From Bacteroidaceae bacterium (GTDB taxonomy: Bacteria; Bacteroidota; Bacteroidia; Bacteroidales; Bacteroidaceae): a DNA stretch of 41,218 bases. The DNA is taken from contig JAGDCM010000032.1 in assembly GCA_017958545.1 (NCBI GenBank), positions 1 through 41,218 of the forward strand, given 5' to 3'. Shown here piece after piece: positions 7,747-15,044 of the stretch. Under the pieces are notes generated by a model. It saw only the letters and a list, made by a program, of their open reading frames with translations, had not been told where the DNA came from and did no database searches. How positions within the stretch are numbered: position 1 is the first letter of the stretch; each line of letters begins with the position of its first letter. The position numbers were made by a program, and so were the translations under genes.

Positions 7747-7833
7747 ATGGGGATTGTCAGGCTGACACCGCTCAGCGTGGACTTTGCGGTAAGTGAAGCC
7801 TGGCAATCATACAATAGTTATCGAAATAAATAA
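7747..7833 (+). pseudogene. C-terminal coding remnant (SEAWQSYxSYRNK tail), copy 2
   Basis: The frame from the ATG at 7747 reads MGIVRLTPLSVDFAVSEAWQ and continues SYNSYRNK then TAA. The last 15 codons match the copy at 567-611 with synonymous differences. Together with the bases to 7858 it fills the gap between the PNPOx-like gene and plsC. I see no promoter or start signal, so it is scored as a remnant; a tiny real gene cannot be excluded. Confidence 0.45.
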
Positions 7834-7858
7834 ATAACGAATATCAATTTCTCCAAAT

Positions 7859-8626
7859 TCACTGTAGCATCCTTTTATTTATTACATGCTTCACCTGACT
7901 GGCTATCTCGTCGTATGAAAGACTGCTGTCAGGAACGACAGGCGCCAGGAACTCGACTTCAATCTTATGGGGCGAAATGAAATGGATGGAGCGTGGCAAT
8001 GCCTCGAAGGCTCCTCTGATGCATACCGGCACAATGGGGACTTGCAGCTCGCGGCTGAGTATGGCAAAGGTCTTCTTGAAATCGCCCAACTTGCCTGTCC
8101 GTGTGCGTGAACCCTCGGGGAAGATGATTACATTCTTGCCCCGCTTGAGCACCTCAGCCAGTTTGAGGATGGAGTCGCGGAGGTTGCCCCTTTCCATGAT
8201 GATGATGTTGTTGTGGCGTGCACCATACTGGCGCAAAGCACCCTGCACATGCTCTTCAGTGGCATAGAAGTAACTGTCCCTGAGTATCTTAATGGGAAGG
8301 CCGACAGAAAGCAGTGCACCGTCGAGATAGCTCTGATGGTTGGGAGCAATGATGAGCGGACCGCGAACCGGGATGTTTTCCGTGCCCTTAAACGTAAGAC
8401 GGTTGTAGAGCTTGAAGAACAGGCCGGAGGATTTCAGGAACAGGGGCATGGCGAGATTGCCATGCGGGAGCACCAGGCCGGAAGAGTCGGTGTGCAGGAA
8501 CTCATGCCAGTCCTCAATCTTCACTTCCATGCGCGTCTTGCTGTTAGCCACGTATTCCGCCAAGTCCCGTATATTCCTGAAGCCAGGCATGTCAGCAGCA
8601 TTGACATTGACTGCGGCCTTCACCAC
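7859..8626 (-). CDS. 1-acyl-glycerol-3-phosphate acyltransferase-like protein (PlsC family)
   Basis: A PlsC-family acyltransferase at the inner membrane that would acylate lysophosphatidate or a related lipid. Catalytic motif I is NHQSYLD (96-102, NHx4D) and motif III is FPEGSRTRTG (169-178). The first 60 residues (NIRDLAEYVANSKTRMEVKI and following) are not part of PlsC; they look like the C-terminal linker of the acyl-CoA/ACP synthetase to which this enzyme type is fused in related bacteria. The frame starts with GTG directly after an in-frame TAG (8627-8629), beyond which an AMP-binding-enzyme fragment continues in the same frame. It is probably the surviving half of a broken fusion; an internal ATG (residue 33) could serve as a start. 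Confidence 0.8.
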   Translation of the reverse strand: MVKAAVNVNAADMPGFRNIRDLAEYVANSKTRMEVKIEDWHEFLHTDSSGLVLPHGNLAMPLFLKSSGLFFKLYNRLTFKGTENIPVRGPLIIAPNHQSYLDGALLSVGLPIKILRDSYFYATEEHVQGALRQYGARHNNIIIMERGNLRDSILKLAEVLKRGKNVIIFPEGSRTRTGKLGDFKKTFAILSRELQVPIVPVCIRGAFEALPRSIHFISPHKIEVEFLAPVVPDSSLSYDEIASQVKHVINKRMLQ

Positions 8627-8629
8627 CTA

Positions 8630-8758
8630 CATCTTCCCACGGGAAGTCCACACATTCACGGGGCTGCAGTCGTTGATGATATATGCCACGTCGCTGACCG
8701 TTGAGGAAGCATCTACAGGAACTGCGATACCATGATTGGCCCATACCGAATAGAATCT
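8630..8758 (-). pseudogene. Fragment of an AMP-dependent acyl-CoA/ACP synthetase
   Basis: In the same frame as plsC and directly upstream of a TAG stop, this stretch reads RFYSVWANHGIAVPVDASS then TVSDVAYIINDCSPVNVWT. This is the characteristic early segment of adenylate-forming enzymes (vwaxGaiavPvd..s...vayilndc.p). It is bounded by an in-frame TAA at 8759-8761 and lacks the catalytic core. It is a remnant of a synthetase-PlsC fusion after a large internal deletion and a nonsense change. Confidence 0.75.
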
Positions 8759-8783
8759 TTAATCATATTGAATAGAGGATGGT

Positions 8784-10052
8784 TCACTTAATCTTGTAGG
8801 CAGCGAAGTATTCGCCATGACGGAGGTACAGGATACCGTTGTTGATATGCATGTGTGCCCAGTAGGGACCTGTGCCCTTGGCTACGCGGAACTTGCTGAC
8901 AACATCGAACTTCTCGGGAGTGGGATTGACAAGGCCTACGAATCCGCGACGCTCGTCGTAGATATACAGTTTGCCGTCTGCGGCAATGATGGAACCCTTG
9001 CCGGCACCGCCTGTCCACTTCTCCTCATAGTCGGTCTTGCCGGTTTCCCAGTCCACACAGCACCACGCACCGTCGTTGTTGTTAATCCAGTTGGAACCGA
9101 AAATCTTGCCGTTGACAAGTACGTAGCCGCCATGATGGGTGTCGAGGGTCTCCGTGCGCCAGGTGACATCCACCTTCTTGAGGTCGGGAGAGAGCTGCAG
9201 CTGGAAACCGTTGATGTCGTAGCCGTGGCAGAAGAATATCTTACCGTCCTTGTAGAGGGCTGAATTGGGTGCAATGTTGTCCCAGCGGCTCTGCTTGCCG
9301 GTGTAGTTCGGGCCCCAGTTGTCGAAAGTCCACTCTATCTCACCGTTGTCGGGATTGACACCGATGACCGTCTTGGAGGTGGAACCGATAATCTGACGCT
9401 TGCCCTTATACTCAATCATGATGGGCGACACATAACCTGACTTCTCACCGATGGGGCGGGTCTTCCATATCTCCTCTCCTGTGTTGCGGTTGAGCGCCAC
9501 CATCGTGGTCTGCTTGCCGCAGGGAGTGTATATCACCTTGTCGTCGTAGACCAGAGGACACTCGGATGTGCCCCACATGCCAGTCTGACGCTCGTATTTT
9601 TCGCCGCCGTCCACCTTCCAGAGAATCTTGCCGTCAGCAGTATTGATACATACTATCTCGCCCATACCGCTGATGACATAGGCCTTGCCGTCCATGACGG
9701 CGGGTGTGGTGCGGGTGTCGGGGTAAGACTGCTTCCAGGGATTGCCGTACTCCACGGTGTAGAGCTTCTTGCCCTGCAGGGTGTAGCACTGGAACACCTC
9801 CTTGGTGCCGTCCTCGTTCAAACCCGTGATATACACCTTGTCGCCCACAACAAGCGGAGAGGAATATCCCTTGCCGGCATCCTCTGTCTCAAACACCAGT
9901 TCCGGACCTGTCTCAGGCCACTGATTCAGGAGGCCCTTATCCGGATAGTAACCGTTATGGTCAGGTCCGCGCCAACCGTAAGGCGTCACTTGCGCCATTG
10001 CTCCTGTGCAGATGACTGCACCAAGGAACATAGTGAAAAACTTTTTCTTCAT
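8784..10052 (-). CDS. Secreted PQQ-like beta-propeller protein (COG1520 type)
   Basis: A 422-residue exported protein with a clear signal peptide (cleavage after GAMA) and repeated PQQ-like blades. Each blade ends in motifs such as GKILWKVDGGEK, GEEIWKTRPIG and GEIEWTFDNWG. The N-terminus carries the family start motif YGWRGPDHNGYYPDKGLLNQ then WPETGP. This WRGPxxxG..LL..WPexGP pattern is widespread in Bacteroidota and Planctomycetes proteins labelled PQQ-binding-like, BamB-related or alcohol-dehydrogenase-like. I see no quinoprotein dehydrogenase cofactor ligands that would prove PQQ binding. It is a tandem paralogue of the gene upstream (29-base gap) and the last gene of the large cluster. 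Its job (scaffold or binding protein in the periplasm) is unknown. Confidence 0.88.
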   Translation of the reverse strand: MKKKFFTMFLGAVICTGAMAQVTPYGWRGPDHNGYYPDKGLLNQWPETGPELVFETEDAGKGYSSPLVVGDKVYITGLNEDGTKEVFQCYTLQGKKLYTVEYGNPWKQSYPDTRTTPAVMDGKAYVISGMGEIVCINTADGKILWKVDGGEKYERQTGMWGTSECPLVYDDKVIYTPCGKQTTMVALNRNTGEEIWKTRPIGEKSGYVSPIMIEYKGKRQIIGSTSKTVIGVNPDNGEIEWTFDNWGPNYTGKQSRWDNIAPNSALYKDGKIFFCHGYDINGFQLQLSPDLKKVDVTWRTETLDTHHGGYVLVNGKIFGSNWINNNDGAWCCVDWETGKTDYEEKWTGGAGKGSIIAADGKLYIYDERRGFVGLVNPTPEKFDVVSKFRVAKGTGPYWAHMHINNGILYLRHGEYFAAYKIK

Positions 10053-10081
10053 ACTTTTGTTTGTTTAAATTGTGAAGATTT

Positions 10082-11329
10082 CTATTGTTTGATATTATAG
10101 GCAATGAGTGCGGTGCCGCGGCGTACGTAGAGGACACCGTCGAAGATGGTGGGATGGGAGAAACAGGCGCCGGAGCCGTCGGTGATGCGGAACTCGCTGA
10201 CGACGTCGAGCCGCTCGGGATTGATGCGAGCCAGGCCCATCGTGCCGCGACGCTCGTCGAACATGTAGAACATGCCGTCAGCCATGATGAGCGCACCGCG
10301 ACCCTTGCCGCCAGCCCAGGGCTGGTGGTAGAGCACGCGGCCCGTCTCGATGTCGAGGGCTGCCCACTTGTGCTTGTCGCCCGTACTGCCGTAGACCACA
10401 CCGTCAATCTCGACCATGCCGCCCATGTAGAAGTCGATCTCCTTGTTCTTCCAAAGCAATGTGACAGCACTAAGGTCGTCAGCCATCTTGTACATCGTGC
10501 AACCGTGACCGTCGCCCAGGCTGACTAAGAGTCTGCCCTTGTAGAAGACAGGACTGTTGATCATGGCGTTCAGCCATTTTTTCGTTTCGAGGACGGGCGT
10601 CCATTGTCCGTCGCTCCAGAGCATCCTGCCCGTTTCAGGGTCAACGCCAAAAACGTGCAACTCCGTGCCGCCGACGACCTGACGGTGACCGTTCCACTCG
10701 ATGATACGCGAGGTGCAGTAGCTAGCGGGATCGCCGAAGCCCTTGGTCTCCCAGAGAACCTTGCCCGTATGTTTGTCGAACGCCGCCATGCAGATATCTG
10801 CGCCACATGTGGTCACAATGACCTTATTGCCGTCGATGAGCGGGTGCTCGCAGATGCCTTGGTCGTTGGGCGAAAGGCTGTACTTCTTCCAGTAGTCGAC
10901 GGTCCACAGGATTTTACCGTCAGCGCGGTTCAGACAGACCAGTTCGCCCATGTTGCTGACCATATAGAGACGGTCGCCATCAATGACGGGCGTGGAACGG
11001 GTCTCCTGGAAAGACTTCGTCCAAGCGCGACCGTAGGTCACTTGCCATACCTTCGTACCGTCGAGCTTATAACAGGTCAGTTGCTCCTGCTGTTCGTCCT
11101 CGGTGAGGCCTGCGGTATAAATAAAACCGTCGCTGACCAAAGCGCTGGAATTGCCCTTGCCGGCGTCGTTGACCACCCAAAGCTTTTCAGGGCCGCCTTC
11201 TGGCCATTTCTTCAGGAGATTCTTCTCATTGGGATAGATGCCGCAGTGGTTGACGCCGCGGAAGTCTACGTGCTGGGCATGGAGACCTATAGCACTGAAC
11301 ACCAAGAGAAAGATGAGAATATGTTTCAT
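10082..11329 (-). CDS. Secreted PQQ-like beta-propeller protein, paralogue of the next gene
   Basis: A 415-residue exported propeller. The ATG at 11329 (MKHILIFLLVFSAIGLHAQ) gives a clean signal peptide and forms a 4-base ATGA overlap with the permease stop; the longer open frame upstream is a shadow of the permease gene. The family N-terminus is seen in VDFRGVNHCGIYPNEKNLLK then KWPEGGP. Blade motifs include GTKVWQVTYGRAW, GKILWTVDYWKKY and GKVLWETKGFGD. It shares the LL..WPexGPE and DAGKGxSSxLV motifs with the downstream gene, so the two arose by duplication. Function and ligand are unknown; envelope location is secure. Confidence 0.88.
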   Translation of the reverse strand: MKHILIFLLVFSAIGLHAQHVDFRGVNHCGIYPNEKNLLKKWPEGGPEKLWVVNDAGKGNSSALVSDGFIYTAGLTEDEQQEQLTCYKLDGTKVWQVTYGRAWTKSFQETRSTPVIDGDRLYMVSNMGELVCLNRADGKILWTVDYWKKYSLSPNDQGICEHPLIDGNKVIVTTCGADICMAAFDKHTGKVLWETKGFGDPASYCTSRIIEWNGHRQVVGGTELHVFGVDPETGRMLWSDGQWTPVLETKKWLNAMINSPVFYKGRLLVSLGDGHGCTMYKMADDLSAVTLLWKNKEIDFYMGGMVEIDGVVYGSTGDKHKWAALDIETGRVLYHQPWAGGKGRGALIMADGMFYMFDERRGTMGLARINPERLDVVSEFRITDGSGACFSHPTIFDGVLYVRRGTALIAYNIKQ

Positions 11330-14300
11330 GTCGTTTCTGTGTTGATGATGTATTGTTTGACGATGATACGGATGCCGACGACGAGGGATGCAGTGAGGAC
11401 GGCGAGGGCGAGGGTTGCGAAAAGGAGCGTAGCGTATCCTGCCCCGCGCACATTGGCACTGATGCTGATGAGAGCCCCCGTGGCACCCGCACAAACGGCA
11501 TAGAGAGGCACTATAAGATTCTCGCGCAGGAGCAACTGACATATCAGTTCCTCGGAAAAACCCATCGCACGGTACTGACGGATGACAACATCCTGCACAG
11601 CGAGATTCTTGCGCACGATGATTATCAGACTGAAGATGCCCAGCAGGAGTCCCAGACCGCCCAGGGTGAGGAATATGACGAGATAGGTCTCCGTCACCTC
11701 GAAGAACATTCTGAGACGCTCCTCCGTGGTCTGCACACTGAGGCCGTATTCACCCATCACCGTGGAGAGGACTTCTGCAGCCTCATCGGGATCAGACGAC
11801 TTCACGAGAAGCACCTCCACCCCACTCTCCTTAGGCCAAAGACGACGGAACTGCTCTGCAGGCATGATGGCATTCCCATGGAAGATTCCCGTAGGATACG
11901 TGCCTGCTATCACCACCGGTACACTCTCGCCGCGGCCGTTCTGATAATACAGCGTATCGCCTACTGATTTCTTCAGGCTCCACGTGAGGGATTCTTCATC
12001 TATGAAGAGCGAAGGGTGAAGAGTGAAGAGTGAAGAATCCCTGAGGCCGAAGGGCTCCATTTCCTTAAGGTCGACACCCAGCACTGTGGGCGTGGCCACC
12101 TGATTGAGATTAAGGCAACTGGCCTCATCCTGCGTATGACGCATGAAAGCGAGGAAACGTGTGGTGTCAGGCAGCGACTCAAGCGAGAGTTTCTGACGGA
12201 CAAGGGGATTGTTGAGGTCGTACTGTATAGGCACGCGGCTGTCCACATACAACTGATAAGTTCCCGTAGCCTCGCGTTCGCGGGTGAAGTCAGGACGGTT
12301 CAGTCCCACGGCAAAGACGGCAAAGACACCCAGTGAGAGCGTCCAGTAAGCCAGGAGATGCTGTCCCAGCGAAGCACGTACGGACGACCACACCAGGCGG
12401 ATGCGGTGTATCTCTCCCGACTGGCGACGCTGCACATAGAGACGGAGGAACTGACCCCACGTGAGTATCCACAACAGTCCGCAGACGACAAAGAGCGCCA
12501 TACTGTGGAGGCTGATGAAGTTCACCACAGTCAGCAGCAGTGTCAGGAACAGAAGTCCTGCGAATATATAGCCGTTACTGCCCCTCCGTGAGCTTGTCGC
12601 AACGTGTCCCCTGCTCCTGCGCCAAAGCACTCTCCACAGCACCAGGGCACAGATGAGCGCGCCTGCCGCCCAACCGAAAAACAGCGTATGAAGATGCACG
12701 GACAGGGCAAACCCTTCGGTGTGCGTGGCACCGCTCCACACATTGCCGAGCAGCCATAGCGTGAGACTGGAATAAAGCAGTGCGGCGACAACACCCCAGG
12801 GAGAGGCCTGAAGCATCACGATGAAGGCTTCCCGGAACAGGCTGCGACGGACAGTGCCCTCACTGAAACCCAACTGACGGTAGAGACTGATCTCAGCCTG
12901 ACGCAGCGTGAACATCTCCTCCAGCGTGTTCTTCATCAGGAGCACAGCGGCAAGGATGATGAAGAAACCCAATGCAAGGAACAGTCCTGCGAAATCCACA
13001 CCGCCGTGTGCGCCCTGCAATCCGCGGGCCCTGGGATATACCAACTGCACCCCTGCATCGCGGGGCGAGAGGCTGACATCGGGACGGGATGAGAAGCGCA
13101 AAGCCGTGGCACTTCCGTAGGCATTGCTCCAGTCGCCGCTGACGGCCTGATAGCTGACCAACGCCTTGGGGGTCTGACGATAGGCGTACCAGAAGGCTTC
13201 GTCCTCCTTGGTAACACGCTCCATATTGATGGGCAGGTCGCTGTCCCAGTCGGTGCAGCGCTCCACATGACTCAAACCGGGGAAATCCGCGGTGAGCAGA
13301 CTGTCGTGCATGAAAGACGACAGCGGCACGATACGTTTCACCCTGAACGACTGCGCCCTCGTGTCAAGATTCTTCAAGTCCCTTGCCACATAATAATCCA
13401 TCACTACAGAGTCGCCCTCGGAGACATGCAAACGCCTGGCTGCATAGTCGGAGAGAATCATGTCCCTGCCCTCGAGAGCTTCACCCTGCCATGCACTGAC
13501 AGCAGTGATGAAGGGGTAGTTTACAGTTGACGAGTTCGCTTCGGCTTCGCTCGCGCTCATTCGGCATAGCCGAAAGTAGACAAGTTGGTTGGCGAGGTAG
13601 GAGAAGTATATCGTGGACGAGTTGGCAAATTTATCCACGATGTCGCGTGAAATGAATATCGCATCGCTGGTAAGGGAGGAATCCGTCTGGTGTATGCCTG
13701 ACATCTCAGGTGTCCAGACAGCTGCGAATTCTTCCTCCGGGATAATACGTCCTGAGAGGATGAGATTTATCTTTCCCTCCAGACCCATCTCCTCAGCCAG
13801 ATACTGACGGTTGACAAACACGTTCAGAGGCAGCGTCTGCTCGTTTTTCAGCAGCAGGTTGCCACCCTCTTCCACACTCTTCACACCCGCCACACTGACA
13901 CGCATCTGCGTGGCATAACTCCTGGTGACAAAAAGGCTGCCGGAGGGCACCAGATTGTGGGAGGGAAGGTGGATTATTATAGTTGACGAGTTGACAAGTT
14001 GACGAGTTGACGAGTTGGGTGAAAGTTGGGAGTTGAGGGGGGCGTTGATGAGGATCTCGCCGGGTGAGAGGGAGTCTGTATCCGTGCCCCATACATATAC
14101 AGGAAGCAACTTATCCCCTACCGACACAAAACCGTCCATCAGCAGATAACCCTCTGCATCTTTCAACAGAGGTTGCTGCATCACGGCATCAGACATGAAA
14201 CCCGTACCGCTTGTAATGACGGTCTCAGTAGCACCCAGGCGTTCGCCTACCCTGCGCACCAGAGTGTCGCGCACGGAATCACCGAGCAGCAGACTGCCTG

Positions 14301-14382
14301 TCAGCACCGCCGTCATCAGTATGACAGCGAAGGAGACAAGACGGTAGAAACGTCTGTAATATCTTCTGGACTGCTTCAGCAT
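11326..14382 (-). CDS. Large FtsX/MacB-type ABC transporter permease
   Basis: A 1018-residue inner-membrane permease of the FtsX-like family. An N-terminal helix (VSFAVILMTAVLTGSLLLGD) is followed by a periplasmic domain of about 430 residues, a group of helices near residues 470-680, a second periplasmic domain, and a C-terminal set (YLVIFLTLGGLGLLLGIFSL and two more). This is the duplicated two-FtsX-domain arrangement used to extract or move lipoproteins and envelope lipids rather than import solutes. It overlaps its ATPase by 7 bases. Three repeat tracts are translated inside it: a hairpin repeat (13526-13588), an octamer array (13982-14019) and a heptamer array (12003-12037), all in periplasmic loops. 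The cargo is unknown; a cluster propeller or terpenoid is possible (inference). Confidence 0.9.
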   Translation of the reverse strand: MLKQSRRYYRRFYRLVSFAVILMTAVLTGSLLLGDSVRDTLVRRVGERLGATETVITSGTGFMSDAVMQQPLLKDAEGYLLMDGFVSVGDKLLPVYVWGTDTDSLSPGEILINAPLNSQLSPNSSTRQLVNSSTIIIHLPSHNLVPSGSLFVTRSYATQMRVSVAGVKSVEEGGNLLLKNEQTLPLNVFVNRQYLAEEMGLEGKINLILSGRIIPEEEFAAVWTPEMSGIHQTDSSLTSDAIFISRDIVDKFANSSTIYFSYLANQLVYFRLCRMSASEAEANSSTVNYPFITAVSAWQGEALEGRDMILSDYAARRLHVSEGDSVVMDYYVARDLKNLDTRAQSFRVKRIVPLSSFMHDSLLTADFPGLSHVERCTDWDSDLPINMERVTKEDEAFWYAYRQTPKALVSYQAVSGDWSNAYGSATALRFSSRPDVSLSPRDAGVQLVYPRARGLQGAHGGVDFAGLFLALGFFIILAAVLLMKNTLEEMFTLRQAEISLYRQLGFSEGTVRRSLFREAFIVMLQASPWGVVAALLYSSLTLWLLGNVWSGATHTEGFALSVHLHTLFFGWAAGALICALVLWRVLWRRSRGHVATSSRRGSNGYIFAGLLFLTLLLTVVNFISLHSMALFVVCGLLWILTWGQFLRLYVQRRQSGEIHRIRLVWSSVRASLGQHLLAYWTLSLGVFAVFAVGLNRPDFTREREATGTYQLYVDSRVPIQYDLNNPLVRQKLSLESLPDTTRFLAFMRHTQDEASCLNLNQVATPTVLGVDLKEMEPFGLRDSSLFTLHPSLFIDEESLTWSLKKSVGDTLYYQNGRGESVPVVIAGTYPTGIFHGNAIMPAEQFRRLWPKESGVEVLLVKSSDPDEAAEVLSTVMGEYGLSVQTTEERLRMFFEVTETYLVIFLTLGGLGLLLGIFSLIIIVRKNLAVQDVVIRQYRAMGFSEELICQLLLRENLIVPLYAVCAGATGALISISANVRGAGYATLLFATLALAVLTASLVVGIRIIVKQYIINTETT
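12003..12037. repeat. Heptamer tandem repeat inside the permease gene
   Basis: Approximate units of TGAAGAG are repeated about four to five times. Translated on the minus strand it gives SSLFTLHPSLFI in a periplasmic loop of the permease. The frame stays open across it. Confidence 0.6.
13526..13588. repeat. Hairpin-bearing interspersed repeat, copy A, inside the permease gene
   Basis: A unit of about 60 bases starts with GTTGACGAG, contains TTCGCTTCGGC and TCGCGCTCA, then a perfect hairpin TTCGGC-ATA-GCCGAA (13560-13574), and ends with AAGTAGACAAGTTGG. It is closely similar to copies B and C at 15368-15489. It is translated as LVYFRLCRMSASEAEANSST within the permease. It resembles a REP-type palindromic element inserted in frame. 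Confidence 0.8.
13982..14019. repeat. Octamer tandem repeat inside the permease gene
   Basis: GTTGACGA, GTTGACAA, GTTGACGA, GTTGACGA and a partial GTTGGG. The same GTTGAC word borders the hairpin repeats nearby. It is translated as PNSSTRQLVNSST in the first periplasmic domain of the permease. An 8-base unit would shift the frame at each copy-number change except by threes. Confidence 0.7.
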
Positions 14383-15044
14383 TGGAGTTTTCCGTTAGCG
14401 AGTCGGTATACCTTTTGCGCCGCTTTGGCCATATGCGACGAGTGTGTCACCATGATGACGGTGGTATGCAGCTGTGTGTTCACCTGCCGGAAAAGCGAGG
14501 CGATGGTAAGTGCGTTGGCTGCGTCGAGCTGTCCTGTCGGTTCGTCGGCAAGCAGGATGGCAGGGCGGTTGATGAGAGCCCTGCATATAGCCACACGGGC
14601 CTGTTCACCGCCTGAGAGCTGAGTCACATAACTGTCCTTCAGTGCTGCGACACCCATAAAATCAAGCAATTCCAGGGCTCTCTGCTGCTCTTCGTCCGTG
14701 GAGGCCTTTTTCGCGGCAAGTGTGGGCAGCAGGATATTCTGCCACACGGTGAACTGAGGCAGCAGACGGTGGTCCTGATACACGATACCTATCTCACGGT
14801 TGCGCACCTGACAGAGTCGCTCCGCAGACATGTCTTTCACCTCCTCACCCCGTATGAGGAAACTTCCCTCATCGGCCGGTATCAGTGTACCGAGGATATT
14901 CAGCAACGTGGTCTTTCCCGCCCCCGATTCTCCGATGACAGCTATGAATTCGCCTTCCTCAACGTGCAGCGAGAGTCCGTCCAGGACAGTCAGCATCCTC
15001 TGCCCGTCAGCAAATCGTTTCGTTATATTTTCTAAACAAAGCAT
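14376..15044 (-). CDS. ABC transporter ATP-binding protein (LolD/MacB-like)
   Basis: A 222-residue cytoplasmic ATPase with Walker A GESGAGKTT, Q-loop GIVYQDHRLLPQF, signature LSGGEQ, Walker B ILLADEPTGQLD and the switch His in VTHSSH. The size and the DEPTGQLDA sequence place it with LolD/FtsE/MacB ATPases that work with FtsX-type permeases. It overlaps the permease by 7 bases and the upstream propeller lipoprotein gene by 13 bases, so it is certainly part of the same transcription unit. It powers the neighbouring 1018-residue permease. The transported molecule is not indicated by the sequence. Confidence 0.93.
   Translation of the reverse strand: MLCLENITKRFADGQRMLTVLDGLSLHVEEGEFIAVIGESGAGKTTLLNILGTLIPADEGSFLIRGEEVKDMSAERLCQVRNREIGIVYQDHRLLPQFTVWQNILLPTLAAKKASTDEEQQRALELLDFMGVAALKDSYVTQLSGGEQARVAICRALINRPAILLADEPTGQLDAANALTIASLFRQVNTQLHTTVIMVTHSSHMAKAAQKVYRLANGKLQC

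Noticed and set aside
10604..11503. 299-residue plus-strand open frame across a propeller gene
   Set aside because: Antisense to a clear signal-peptide propeller protein; no family resemblance.
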